Notes: generated by a model from the sequence alone, not told the origin. Positions 40,772 to 48,603 are shown, counted from the stretch's first letter. The stretch is DNA of 48,798 nt from Actinomycetes bacterium (GCA_023389745.1 JAEWED010000034.1:1-48798); one strand, 5' to 3'. Program-made: numbers and translations.

Positions 40772-41011
40772 ATGGCGAAGAAGGACGACAACGACTCCGA
40801 GTTCAAGGTCCATGCGAAGGTCGTCGCTGCGGTCGACCTCCCGGGTGTCCCGGCGGGAACGCCCGGCAAGGTGACCCTGAAGAACGGCTTCCGCTGGACC
40901 CGCTACCGGGTCTACTTCGACAACGGCGAGGACATCGGTTCGCTCGACGGCGCGCAGCTGATGTCGCGCAAGGCCTGGGCCAACCGGGCTCCCGAGGTCG
41001 CCGCCGGCTGA
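40772..41011 (+). CDS. 79-aa small beta-rich protein, unknown function
   Basis: Starts MAKKDDNDSEFKVHAKVV. The sequence DLPGVPAGTPGKVTLKNGF and WTRYRVYFDNGEDIGSLDG alternates short strands with Gly/Pro turns like a small SH3-like barrel, where PGKV and VYFDNG would face a ligand or nucleic acid. There is no membrane segment. ATG 40772 has TACGGT 8 bases upstream. It sits between the reductase and an LLM oxidoreductase, with its own apparent promoter. I do not recognise a named family. Confidence 0.7.
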   Translation: MAKKDDNDSEFKVHAKVVAAVDLPGVPAGTPGKVTLKNGFRWTRYRVYFDNGEDIGSLDGAQLMSRKAWANRAPEVAAG

Positions 41012-41090
41012 CGACGCCGCACAACGCGCAGGTGCAGGACATCAAGGACCGGTCCGGCCGACGGCCTCCGGTCCAACAAGGGGGAATGCC

Positions 41091-42140
41091 ATGAAGCTCA
41101 GCATGCAGATCGGTTACGCCGGGGGGTTCGCCGAATCGGTCGCCCAGGTGCAGGCGCTCGAGAAGGCGGGGCTCGACATCGTCTACGTCGCCGAGGCGTA
41201 CGGCTACGACGCCGTCAGCCTGATGGGCTACCTGGCCGCCGTGACCGACACGGTCCAGATCGCGTCGGGCATCCTGCCCATCTACACCCGGACACCCACG
41301 CTGCTCGCGATGACCGCGGCCGGCATCGACGACCTCTCCGAGGGGCGCTGCATCCTGGGTCTCGGCGCGTCCGGCCCGCAGGTGATCGAGGGCTTCCACG
41401 GCGTCGCCTACGACGCCCCGATCCAGCGCACCCGCGAGATCATCGACATCTGTCGCGACGTGTGGCGCCGTGAGCAGCCCGTCGTGCATGACGGCAAGAA
41501 GTACCAGCTGCCGCTGCCGGCCGACAAGGGCACCGGTCTGGGCAAGCCGCTCAAGATCATCACCCACCCGCGCCGTCCCGACATCCCGATCCACGTCGCG
41601 TCGCTCGGGCCCAAGAACGTGCAGCTGACCGCCGAGCTCGCGGACGGCTGGCTGCCGATCCTGTTCCACCCCGGCAAGGCCGAGGGCATCTGGGGCGAGG
41701 ATCTCGCCGCCGGCTACGCCGCACGTTCGGCGGACCTCGGGCCGATGGACATCATCGCCGGGGGTCTGCTCGCGATCGGTCCCGAGGCCGAGGTCGCCCC
41801 GATCCGCGACTTCTCGCGCTCGATGGTCGCCCTGTACGTCGGTGGCATGGGGGCCCGTGGCAAGAACTTCTACAACACCCTGTTCACCCGCTACGGCTAC
41901 GAGGCCGAGGCGAAGGAGATCCAGGACCTGTACCTCGACGGCAAGAAGGCCGAGGCCGCTGCAGCGATCCCGGCCGACTTCCTGGCCGCCACGTCGCTGT
42001 GCGGCGACGAGGGCTACATCCGTGACCGGATCGCCGAGTACAAGGAAGCCGGCGTCACCGTGCTGAACGTGACGCCGGTCGCGAAGGGCCTCAAGGAGCA
42101 GGCGGAGCTGATCGAGAAGGTGAAGGCTCTGGCCGAGTGA
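41091..42140 (+). CDS. LLM class (F420-type) oxidoreductase
   Basis: 349-aa luciferase-like oxidoreductase. Its opening MKLSMQIGYAGGF, GLDIVYVAEAYGYDAVSL, TVQIASGILPIYTRTP, CILGLGASGPQVIEGFHG and IPIHVASLGPKNVQL are characteristic of the actinobacterial F420-dependent group often found near steroid and acyl-CoA genes. AAGGGGGAA precedes the ATG as a ribosome site, so it is not leaderless. It is only a distant relative of the two other LLM proteins in the window. Its last seven codons and stop are copied twice more downstream in a 51-base tandem repeat. F420 use and substrate are inferred. Confidence 0.88.
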   Translation: MKLSMQIGYAGGFAESVAQVQALEKAGLDIVYVAEAYGYDAVSLMGYLAAVTDTVQIASGILPIYTRTPTLLAMTAAGIDDLSEGRCILGLGASGPQVIEGFHGVAYDAPIQRTREIIDICRDVWRREQPVVHDGKKYQLPLPADKGTGLGKPLKIITHPRRPDIPIHVASLGPKNVQLTAELADGWLPILFHPGKAEGIWGEDLAAGYAARSADLGPMDIIAGGLLAIGPEAEVAPIRDFSRSMVALYVGGMGARGKNFYNTLFTRYGYEAEAKEIQDLYLDGKKAEAAAAIPADFLAATSLCGDEGYIRDRIAEYKEAGVTVLNVTPVAKGLKEQAELIEKVKALAE

Positions 42141-42242
42141 ACCTGGTCGTTCGACTGGTCGGTTGAGGCGGTGAAGGCTCTGGCCGAGTGAGGCCCGTGG
42201 TTCGTCTGGCCAGGTGAGGCGGTGAAGGCTCTGGCCGAGTGA
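42119..42242. repeat. 51-bp tandem repeat that copies the LLM gene 3' end
   Basis: A perfectly conserved 22-base block, spanning the last seven codons and TGA of the LLM gene, occurs at 42119-42140, 42170-42191 and 42221-42242, exactly 51 bases apart. The 29-base segments between the blocks are related to each other but diverged. Because 51 is a multiple of three, each copy keeps the frame and ends with the same stop codon. Confidence 0.92.
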
Positions 42243-42261
42243 GCTGACCATTCCAGTACTT

Positions 42262-42298
42262 CGATGATGCCGTCCGGTTGTCCCGGGCGGCATCGTCG
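42262..42298 (+). terminator. 16-bp hairpin terminator
   Basis: Arms 42262-42277 and 42283-42298 pair with two G-U wobbles around TTGTC, just after the tandem repeat and before the next gene. Confidence 0.65.
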
Positions 42299-42369
42299 CG
42301 TTCCGGAAGATCTCGGCCCGGGGGGCAATCAGGACAGGAGCTGTCCGGATCGGGTCGCAGGATGCCTGC

Positions 42370-43011
42370 ATGACCACAACGAGCACTTCCACCATCGACC
42401 ACGTCGCCGACCCCCGGCCGTTCCTCGACCGCGCCATCGCCACCGGCGCGGCCGTCGTCGCCGCCGTCCGGCCCGACCAGCTCACCGATCCGACACCGTG
42501 CACCGAGATGGACGTGCGGGCGATGCTCTGCCACCTCGTCGGTGTGCTCGACCGCATCACTGCGCTGGGCCTCGGCGAGGATCCCTTCGCCGTGGTCGAG
42601 TCGCCGGCGCCCGACGAGGGCTGGTCCGAGGCGTGGGCTGCGGCGGCCGCTCGTGCGGTGGACGCCTGGCGCGACGACACCGTGATCGAACGACCGATGG
42701 CACTGCCGTGGATCCAGGGGAGCGGCGCGGAGGTGCTGACGAACTTCCTCTCCGAACTGACCGTGCACACCTGGGACCTGGCGACGGGGATCGGTCAGCA
42801 GCCCGACTGGGATGACGCCGTGGTCACCGCGGCGCTCGACGCGCCGCAGGTCCTTCCGGCGGAGAACCGTCGGGCGCTCTTCGAGCAGATCTCTGCCTCG
42901 ATGGGCTTCGACGAGGTCGCCGTCCCGTTCGCAGAGGCCGTGCCGGTTGCCGCCGACGCCTCTGCGATCGACCGTCTCGTCGCCTGGAACGGCCGCGATC
43001 CCGGCCGCTGA
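42370..43011 (+). CDS. TIGR03086-type metal-binding protein (DinB/mycothiol-transferase fold)
   Basis: 213-aa four-helix protein of the DinB-like/maleylpyruvate-isomerase N-terminal superfamily. The family marks are LTDPTPCTEMDVRAMLCHLVG with the first metal His and LSELTVHTWDLATGIGQQP with the second. Related proteins use mycothiol or are of unknown activity; mycothiol is the usual low-molecular thiol in actinobacteria. The ATG at 42370 follows GGATGCCTGC without a strong ribosome site. It is isolated between a hairpin and the toxin-antitoxin promoter. Confidence 0.8.
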   Translation: MTTTSTSTIDHVADPRPFLDRAIATGAAVVAAVRPDQLTDPTPCTEMDVRAMLCHLVGVLDRITALGLGEDPFAVVESPAPDEGWSEAWAAAAARAVDAWRDDTVIERPMALPWIQGSGAEVLTNFLSELTVHTWDLATGIGQQPDWDDAVVTAALDAPQVLPAENRRALFEQISASMGFDEVAVPFAEAVPVAADASAIDRLVAWNGRDPGR

Positions 43012-43105
43012 TCCGTCGTGGTGCCGACATCGTCCTGCGACGGGAGCAGCGACATCCTCGAGGGCGGTTCACTGCCGGAAGGCCATGGCGCACGTCCGAC
43101 GTGAA

Positions 43106-43134
43106 TTGTACCTTCTTGTACGAGGGGGTACATT
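43106..43134 (+). promoter_or_regulatory. toxin-antitoxin promoter with three phased GTAC boxes
   Basis: TTGTAC (43106-43111) and TACATT (43129-43134) form a sigma70-like -35/-10 pair with a 17-base spacer, and TACATT lies 6 bases before ATG 43141. GTAC occurs at 43108, 43118 and 43128, exactly 10 bases apart, overlapping both hexamers. This would let a repressor bind on one face of the helix and block its own promoter. Confidence 0.65.
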
Positions 43135-43140
43135 CTGGTC

Positions 43141-43431
43141 ATGTCAACGATCTCCGTGAGTGAAGCCCGGGCTGCGCTGCCGGAGCTCCTCGACCGGGTG
43201 ACCGCGGGTGAGGAAGTCACGATCACCCGTCACGGTCGAGAGGTGGCCGTCCTCGTGCGTCCCGACGCGATTCGAGTCCGTCGCGCCGACCAAGCGTTCG
43301 CTGAGGCGTCTCGACTCCGCGGCCTCCTCGAACAGGGTCGGCACGCACCGCTCGAGCGCGCGCCGGCCGTGAGCGCCCAGCGGGCCGAGGAGCTCGTCGC
43401 TGAGGTCGCCACATCCCGGTCCTCACTCTGA
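43141..43431 (+). CDS. Phd/YefM-type antitoxin
   Basis: 96-aa antitoxin. The N-terminal 50 residues are the Phd/YefM DNA-binding fold: STISVSEARAALPELLDRVT, AGEEVTITRHGREVAVLV. The variable C-terminal part (SRLRGLLEQGRHAPLERAP) would wrap the toxin. It lies 9 bases before the PIN toxin gene. Such antitoxins repress their own operon, and the upstream GTAC boxes fit that. ATG 43141 lacks a ribosome site and is probably leaderless. Confidence 0.88.
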   Translation: MSTISVSEARAALPELLDRVTAGEEVTITRHGREVAVLVRPDAIRVRRADQAFAEASRLRGLLEQGRHAPLERAPAVSAQRAEELVAEVATSRSSL

Positions 43432-43440
43432 GCGCTGACC

Positions 43441-43863
43441 GTGGACGCATTCGATGCCGATGTTCTGATCTACGCAGCCGTTCCCGGTCATGTGCTCGGG
43501 CAACGCGTCCGCCGTCTGTTTCCCGCCGAGGCGACGTCGAGCTCCGGACCGATCGCCGGCATCGGATCGGTGCTGCTGATCCCCGAGCTGCTGTCCAAGC
43601 CGCTACGTGATGGTGCAGCCTCAGAGGTCGAGGCGTTGGCGGCACTGCTCGGGCGATTGGACCTTCGCCCCGTCGATGAAGCGCTCGCCGAGCTCGCCGC
43701 GTCGCTCGGTTCGATCCACCGACTGCGTACGGCCGATGCCATCCACCTCGCGACGGCGGTCGCGGCCGGCGCCGACCGCTTCATCACCAACAACTCATCG
43801 GACTTCACCAAGGCCATCACCGAGGTCGATGTCGTCCACCCGGGTGAGCTTCCCGAGCCGTGA
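43441..43863 (+). CDS. vapC: VapC-like PIN-domain toxin
   Basis: 140-aa PIN-domain ribonuclease toxin. The acidic active-site residues are visible in FDADVLIYAA (Asp5), IPELLSKPL (Glu), LRTADAIHLATAV (Asp) and DRFITNNSSDFTKA (Asp). Length is normal for VapC. It starts with GTG 43441, 9 bases after the antitoxin stop, so production depends on the antitoxin message. The pairing of VapC with a Phd-type rather than VapB antitoxin is common. Targets of VapC proteins are usually tRNA or rRNA; the target here is unknown. It is convergent with the nitronate monooxygenase gene, 7 bases apart. Confidence 0.88.
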   Translation: MDAFDADVLIYAAVPGHVLGQRVRRLFPAEATSSSGPIAGIGSVLLIPELLSKPLRDGAASEVEALAALLGRLDLRPVDEALAELAASLGSIHRLRTADAIHLATAVAAGADRFITNNSSDFTKAITEVDVVHPGELPEP

Positions 43864-43870
43864 TGGCGGC

Positions 43871-44836
43871 TCAGCGGAGGGCGTCGGCGCGTCCGAGGGC
43901 CGCCTCGGCCTCGTCGACGAACCGGGTCACCAGCTCGGCGGCGGGGACGAGCTCGTGGATCGCACCGATGCCCTGCCCGGCGGGCATGAACTCGCGGTCG
44001 GGGTCGACGCCTTCGCTGGTCTCGTCGCCGCCGAGGTGGTTGGCGCCGTCCTGGAGCGACTTGATGTACTGCCCGGGGAAGGGCTCGGCCGCGCCGCCGG
44101 CCTCTTCGAACTCGGCGACGTAGCTGGTGCGCAGCACACGGCAGGTCTTGCCGGTGTAGGCCCGGGTGATGACCGTGCCGGTCTCGTCGCTGGCCAGGAT
44201 GCGCTCCTTGTAGCCGCGCACCGCACGGGCCTCGGGGGTGGCGATGAAGCGGGTGCCGACCCACACGCCGTCGGCGCCGAGCGTCAGCGACGCAGCGAGC
44301 CCACGGCCGTCGTAGATGCCACCCGCAGCGACGACGGGGACGCGGTCGCCCACGGCGTCGACGATCTGGGGGACCAGCGCCATGGTGGCGATCTGTCCGG
44401 TGTGGCCGCCGGCCTCGGTGCCCTGCGCGACGACGACGTCGCAGCCGGCCTCGACGGCGCTGACGGCGTGGGCGACCTTGCCGCACATGTTGATGACGAG
44501 CACGCCGGCGTCGTGGCACTGCTCGACCACCTCACGTGGGACGCCGAGCCCTGCGACGAACACGCTCGCTCCGCCGTCGATGAAGTCGGCGACCTTCGCG
44601 CCCATGTCGCCGGGCGCGGCGGTCAGCAGGTCGACGCCGAAGGGCTTGTCGGTGAGCGCTGCGGTCTTCGCGATCTCCTCGACCATGTCCTCGTGGCTCA
44701 TCGTCGAGGCGCCCAGGCATCCGAACCCGCCGCCGTTCGACACGGCAGCGACGAGCTGGTGGTACGACACACCGCCCATCCCGGCGAGCATCACCGGGGC
44801 CTCGATGTTGAGCAGTTCGGTCAGTCGAGTGCGCAT
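43871..44836 (-). CDS. nitronate monooxygenase-like FMN oxidoreductase
   Basis: 321-aa TIM-barrel flavoprotein of the nitronate monooxygenase/2-nitropropane dioxygenase family. The conserved active-site segment is VVAQGTEAGGHTGQI with the catalytic-site His; other blocks are EAPVMLAGMGGVSYHQLVAAVSNGG, abbreviated here by its ends, FGVDLLTAAPGD, PVVAAGGIYDGRGLAASLTL and GADGVWVGTRFIATPEA for FMN phosphate. ATG 44836 has TACGAT 6 bases upstream. Relatives oxidise nitronates or reduce quinones and enoyl compounds; the substrate is not clear. It is divergent from the FAH-family gene. Confidence 0.87.
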   Translation of the reverse strand: MRTRLTELLNIEAPVMLAGMGGVSYHQLVAAVSNGGGFGCLGASTMSHEDMVEEIAKTAALTDKPFGVDLLTAAPGDMGAKVADFIDGGASVFVAGLGVPREVVEQCHDAGVLVINMCGKVAHAVSAVEAGCDVVVAQGTEAGGHTGQIATMALVPQIVDAVGDRVPVVAAGGIYDGRGLAASLTLGADGVWVGTRFIATPEARAVRGYKERILASDETGTVITRAYTGKTCRVLRTSYVAEFEEAGGAAEPFPGQYIKSLQDGANHLGGDETSEGVDPDREFMPAGQGIGAIHELVPAAELVTRFVDEAEAALGRADALR

Positions 44837-44842
44837 CGCGGC

Positions 44843-44848
44843 ATCGTA
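44843..44848 (-). promoter_or_regulatory. -10 box TACGAT, leaderless layout
   Basis: TACGAT on the minus strand ends 6 bases before ATG 44836. On the plus strand TACGGT (44887-44892) lies 5 bases before ATG 44898, so both divergent genes may be leaderless. Confidence 0.45.
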
Positions 44849-44897
44849 GGTGAGCCCGACGCAGCAGCGCCCTCATCGCCCCGGTGTACGGTCGGGC

Positions 44898-45752
44898 ATG
44901 GCCCTCTCGCTGGCGAACTGGAACGGACGTGCGGCGCTCGCCGGTCCTGACGGGGGTCTGGTCGACCTGGAGCGGCGCTCCGACGGACGGTTCGGATCGG
45001 ACCCGATGGACGCGATCCGGCGCTGGGACGAGCTGCGCGACGTCGCGGCGGACTGGCTCGACGACCGAGGCGAGCCGGTGTCCGACGGCGAGCTCGGCCC
45101 GTGCGTGCCGCGTCCGGCGAAGGTGTTCGCGATCGGGCTCAACTACACCGACCACATCGCCGAGATGGGCCACGAGGTGCCGACCGCGCCCGTGGTGTTC
45201 ACGAAGTTCCCGAGCTGCCTGACGGGTCCGGGTGCCGTCGTCGAGCTCAGCGGCGACACCGTCGACTGGGAGGTCGAGCTCGTGGTCGTCATCGGACGGG
45301 CCGGCCGCCGCATCGAGCCGACCGAGGCGCTGTCGCATGTCGCGGGCTACACGATCGGCCAGGATCTCTCGGATCGCACGGTCCAGCGCCGGGGGAACCC
45401 GCCGCAGTTCTCGATGGCGAAGTCGTTCGACGGCTACGGGCCGCTCGGCGGCGTGCTGGTCGACGCCCGGCGAGACGACGGGTCGGTCGACGACGGGTCG
45501 GGCCGATCGATCTGGTGTGAAGTGAACGGCACCCGGATGCAGGACGGCGACACGTCGTCGATGCTGTTCGACGTGCCCACGCTGGTGCACGAGCTGTCGC
45601 AGACCTGCACCCTCGAGCCCGGCGACATCATCTTCACCGGCACTCCTCCCGGCGTCGGCGCCGGCCGCGTGCCGCCGGTGTTCCTGCGGGCTGGCGACGA
45701 GCTCGTCTCGGGGATCGACGGCCTGGGCACCCTCACCACCCGCTTCCGCTGA
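44898..45752 (+). CDS. fumarylacetoacetate hydrolase (FAH) family protein
   Basis: 284-aa enzyme with the FAH fold. Typical features are KVFAIGLNYTDHIAEMG, the metal-site segment VDWEVELVVVIGRAGRRI, VAGYTIGQDLSDRTVQRRGN, FSMAKSFDGYGPLGG and FTGTPPGVGAGR near the C-terminus. Members hydrolyse or decarboxylate 2-oxo acids such as ring-cleavage products or acylpyruvates. The ATG at 44898 is preferred to the frame opening at 44850. It is divergent from the nitronate monooxygenase gene and convergent with the flavoprotein gene. Confidence 0.87.
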   Translation: MALSLANWNGRAALAGPDGGLVDLERRSDGRFGSDPMDAIRRWDELRDVAADWLDDRGEPVSDGELGPCVPRPAKVFAIGLNYTDHIAEMGHEVPTAPVVFTKFPSCLTGPGAVVELSGDTVDWEVELVVVIGRAGRRIEPTEALSHVAGYTIGQDLSDRTVQRRGNPPQFSMAKSFDGYGPLGGVLVDARRDDGSVDDGSGRSIWCEVNGTRMQDGDTSSMLFDVPTLVHELSQTCTLEPGDIIFTGTPPGVGAGRVPPVFLRAGDELVSGIDGLGTLTTRFR

Positions 45753-45857
45753 GACCCGGCCCGTCCTCGGGACCCGTCCACCACCTCGAAATCTGTCTCG
45801 GTGTCGGGGCGGCGACCCCGAAACGACGACGGAGTTCGGCGATGCGGAGCGGGGGAC

Positions 45858-47066
45858 TCAGCCCTGCAGGTAGGCGCCGGGCTGGGTGACGGCACCCTTG
45901 CGCCAGCGGCGCGGCGTGGCGATCAGCGCACGCGGATAGTCCTCGAAGAGCCACCGGGCGAAGTTGCGTCGCGTCCAGTCGTTCTTCGCCGCGATCGCGA
46001 CCGCTCGGGCCGCTCCCGACGGGGTGCTGAGCCCACGCACCAGCAGGCTCGACATCCGGTGATCCGCGACCAGCTCGAGACGCAGCCGACGCTCGTAGCT
46101 CGATGCGGCGTCGCCCGAGGCGCCGACGTCGATGATCGCTTCGGCCGCGGTGATGCCGGTCGTCAGCGCCTGCCCGATGCCCTCGCCGGTCATCACGTCG
46201 CATGCGGCGACGGCGTCGCCGACGAACAGGGTGCGGGCGGTCGTCGCCGGCAGCGAGTCGACCGCTGCGGGGATCGGCCACGCCCGGTGCGGCTCGTCAG
46301 GGGTCATGTCGGGGCCGAGCACCGCACGGATGTGGGGGCGCCGCAGCAGGTCGGGCCACAGCGTCTTCATGTCCTGGATGCGGTGTGCGCCGCCGCGCTG
46401 GATGCCGAAGCCGATGTTGGCCCGGCCGTCGGGCAGCGGGAAGGACCAGAAGTACCCGGGAACCAGGTCCGCCTCGAAGGAGATGTAGAGGTCCTTGGCG
46501 GCCAGCGGTCCGACGTTCGAGACGTACTGGCGGAAGGCGTGCCACTCGCCGCGGTAGCCGTCGACGGCCACGCCGAGCTGCTTGCGCATCGGTGACCACA
46601 TGCCGTCGGCCCCGATCGCCCAACGGGCGCGGATGGGACCGACGCCGTCGGCCTCGACGGTGATGCCGTCCGCGTCCTCGGTCGCGGCGACCAGCGCATG
46701 GCCGTCGAGCACGTCGACGTCGGCCTTGCGGGTCAGGTCCACCAGCGCCGAGTCCAGGTCGGCACGGGTCGCGATCGCCGCGTAACGACCCTCGCCGCTG
46801 GGCAGGGGGTAGCGGTGGGTCGGACCGGCAGGAGAGCGGATCCAGCAGTGCGAGGCGTCCTGCCACGAGGCGACGTCCGCGGGGTCGAGCCCGAGACGTT
46901 CGAGCTGTCGCAACGCGCCGGTGGTCAGGCCGTCGCCGCAGATCTTGTCGCGCGGGAACGTGGCCTTGTCGATGACCACGGTGTCGAGCCCGGCGCCCGC
47001 CGCAGTGATGGCGGCGGCGGTCCCGGCGGGGCCGGCACCGACCACGATGACGTCGACGGTTCTCAC
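45858..47066 (-). CDS. geranylgeranyl reductase-like FAD-dependent oxidoreductase
   Basis: 402-aa flavoprotein. It has the Rossmann start VDVIVVGAGPAGTAAAI (G10, G12, G15), the family-specific KATFPRDKICGDGL, the second FAD motif WAIGADGMWSPMRKQLG and the third FVGDAVAACDVMTGEGIGQAL. This is the geranylgeranyl-reductase/menaquinone-side-chain-reductase family; members reduce isoprenoid double bonds. It could reduce a menaquinone or lipid isoprenoid, but the pathway is not visible here. GTG 47066 is chosen because TAGCCT lies 7 bases upstream and the Rossmann strand begins at once. Confidence 0.86.
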   Translation of the reverse strand: MRTVDVIVVGAGPAGTAAAITAAGAGLDTVVIDKATFPRDKICGDGLTTGALRQLERLGLDPADVASWQDASHCWIRSPAGPTHRYPLPSGEGRYAAIATRADLDSALVDLTRKADVDVLDGHALVAATEDADGITVEADGVGPIRARWAIGADGMWSPMRKQLGVAVDGYRGEWHAFRQYVSNVGPLAAKDLYISFEADLVPGYFWSFPLPDGRANIGFGIQRGGAHRIQDMKTLWPDLLRRPHIRAVLGPDMTPDEPHRAWPIPAAVDSLPATTARTLFVGDAVAACDVMTGEGIGQALTTGITAAEAIIDVGASGDAASSYERRLRLELVADHRMSSLLVRGLSTPSGAARAVAIAAKNDWTRRNFARWLFEDYPRALIATPRRWRKGAVTQPGAYLQG

Positions 47067-47073
47067 AGGGTGC

Positions 47074-47079
47074 AGGCTA
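47074..47079 (-). promoter_or_regulatory. -10 box TAGCCT, leaderless layout (flavoprotein)
   Basis: TAGCCT on the minus strand ends 7 bases before GTG 47066. It lies in the spacer after the second WS/DGAT gene. Confidence 0.5.
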
Positions 47080-47145
47080 CGGGCGCCCACGCCGCACGGG
47101 CTATTCAGCACCGGCTGATCAGCCGCGCCGACGGTCGAGCCCCCG

Positions 47146-48555
47146 TCAGCCCAGTTCGAGCAGGTCGTCGTACGCGTCGCGCAGGCACTCCATCAGCACG
47201 TCGATGTCGGGCACAGCGGCCGGGTCGACGTTGACGCCGATGTTGAGCTCGTTCTGGTAGCTCAGCAGCGTCACGTTGACCGCAGCGCCGGCGAGGGGAC
47301 CGAACGGGAACACCGCGGTGACCGGCACGCCGAGCAGGTACACCGGGACCGGGGAGCCGGGCACGTTCGACGCCTGGAAGTCGAGGCCCCGCATCATCGT
47401 GCCGAACACCTGGGTCACCACCGACGTCGGCAGCCGGTTGAGCAGGTTCGACACCGGTTCGACGAGCTGGTTGGCCGGCTCGTCACGTGCCGCGAGCACC
47501 CGGCGCCGCAGCGCCGCCATCAGCTCCTTGGGGTCGTCCTCGTCGATCGGGACCTCGAAGCGTGCCGGCACGAACGAGTTGCCCGCCGAGTGCGGTTGGG
47601 CGCCGTCGCGGGTGCTGATCGGCATGCCCATCCGCAGTGCCGCGGGCTCGGTGTCGTGCAGCTGGTGGTAGCGCCGCATGCCCATGGCGATGCCCGCCAC
47701 GAAGGTGTCGTTCAGGGTGCCGCCGATGTTGTGGGCGACGCGCTTGGCGACGTCGAGCGGCATGGTCAGCACGTCGAAGTGGCTCGACAGCGAGCGCCCC
47801 GTCATGATCGGCGACAACGGCGTGCTGACCGGGCGCAGGATCCGCGTCAGCGACGCGATCAGCTCGCTCGACGCGACGGCCGAGCCGGTCGGGTCGTAGA
47901 GCGCACCCATCAGGCTGTCGATCCCGGTGCCGGTGGCCTTCTTCGCCTGGGCGAGCTGACGACGGGTCTCGTACTGGAACGCGTCGATGAACCGCTCGGT
48001 CTGGTTCTTCACGTGCACCGCCGGAGGCGGCGGCATGTGTCGCTCGGCGGCGTCCTGGTCCAGGTCGAACAGCTCGAGCATCAAGCGGACGCCGCCCACG
48101 CCGTCGGTGATCGAGTGGTGGATCTTCAAGATGATGGCACTTCGACCCTCGGAGAGGCCCTCGACGATCGTCGCCTCCCACAGCGGACGGGCACGGTCGA
48201 AGCCCTGCATCGCGATCGGCGCGGCCATGGCGAGCAGATCGCTCATCGAGCCGGTGCCGGGGACCCGGGCGGGACGCAGGTGGTACCGGAGGTCGAAGTT
48301 CGGGTCGAACTCCCAGCGGGGCGGTGCGACCGACAGCGGGTTCGAGCGCACCCGCTGACGGAGACGAGGAACGACGCGGCTCAAGCGGTCGAAGGTCCGG
48401 TGCAGCCGCTCCGGGTCGACCTCGGACTCGAGCACGACGACCGTGGTGATCGTCGAGCGCAGCATCGGGTCCTTCTCGATCGCCCACATCAGCGCATCCG
48501 AATCGCTCATGCGATCCTCGAAGTGCACTGCCTCAGAACCCTGCGCGTCGGTCAC
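47146..48555 (-). CDS. WS/DGAT wax ester synthase/diacylglycerol acyltransferase, second copy
   Basis: 469-aa acyltransferase paralogous to the 9963-11471 protein. The catalytic HHSITDG is at 146-152. Other family blocks are SDSDALMWAIEKDPMLRST, PLWEATIVEGLSEGRSAI, NIGGTLNDTFVAGIAMGM, LRMGMPISTRDGAQPHSAGN and FQASNVPGSPVPVYLLGVP, with a complete C-terminal DUF1298 part. Start GTG 48555 has TAACAT 6 bases upstream; ATG 48510 with GAGG 5 bases upstream is the alternative and would drop 15 residues. A 53-base tandem repeat lies upstream. Two copies suggest storage-lipid synthesis, as in other oleaginous actinobacteria. Confidence 0.9.
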   Translation of the reverse strand: MTDAQGSEAVHFEDRMSDSDALMWAIEKDPMLRSTITTVVVLESEVDPERLHRTFDRLSRVVPRLRQRVRSNPLSVAPPRWEFDPNFDLRYHLRPARVPGTGSMSDLLAMAAPIAMQGFDRARPLWEATIVEGLSEGRSAIILKIHHSITDGVGGVRLMLELFDLDQDAAERHMPPPPAVHVKNQTERFIDAFQYETRRQLAQAKKATGTGIDSLMGALYDPTGSAVASSELIASLTRILRPVSTPLSPIMTGRSLSSHFDVLTMPLDVAKRVAHNIGGTLNDTFVAGIAMGMRRYHQLHDTEPAALRMGMPISTRDGAQPHSAGNSFVPARFEVPIDEDDPKELMAALRRRVLAARDEPANQLVEPVSNLLNRLPTSVVTQVFGTMMRGLDFQASNVPGSPVPVYLLGVPVTAVFPFGPLAGAAVNVTLLSYQNELNIGVNVDPAAVPDIDVLMECLRDAYDDLLELG

Positions 48556-48561
48556 GCGCGA

Positions 48562-48567
48562 ATGTTA
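48562..48567 (-). promoter_or_regulatory. -10 box TAACAT, leaderless layout (second WS/DGAT)
   Basis: TAACAT on the minus strand ends 6 bases before GTG 48555. Confidence 0.5.
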
Positions 48568-48603
48568 GATGCGACGCCCGTCACCCGGTGCCCTGCCCGC
48601 GGC

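Noticed and set aside
42119..42242. CRISPR-like array: 22-base repeats with 29-base spacers
   Set aside because: Only three repeats, the first lies inside a coding gene, and the spacers are related to each other. It is a tandem duplication of the gene end.
45804..45821. Hairpin TCGGGG-N6-CCCCGA between the FAH and flavoprotein genes as terminator
   Set aside because: Only a 6-base stem without a T tract; too weak in this GC context to list as a feature.
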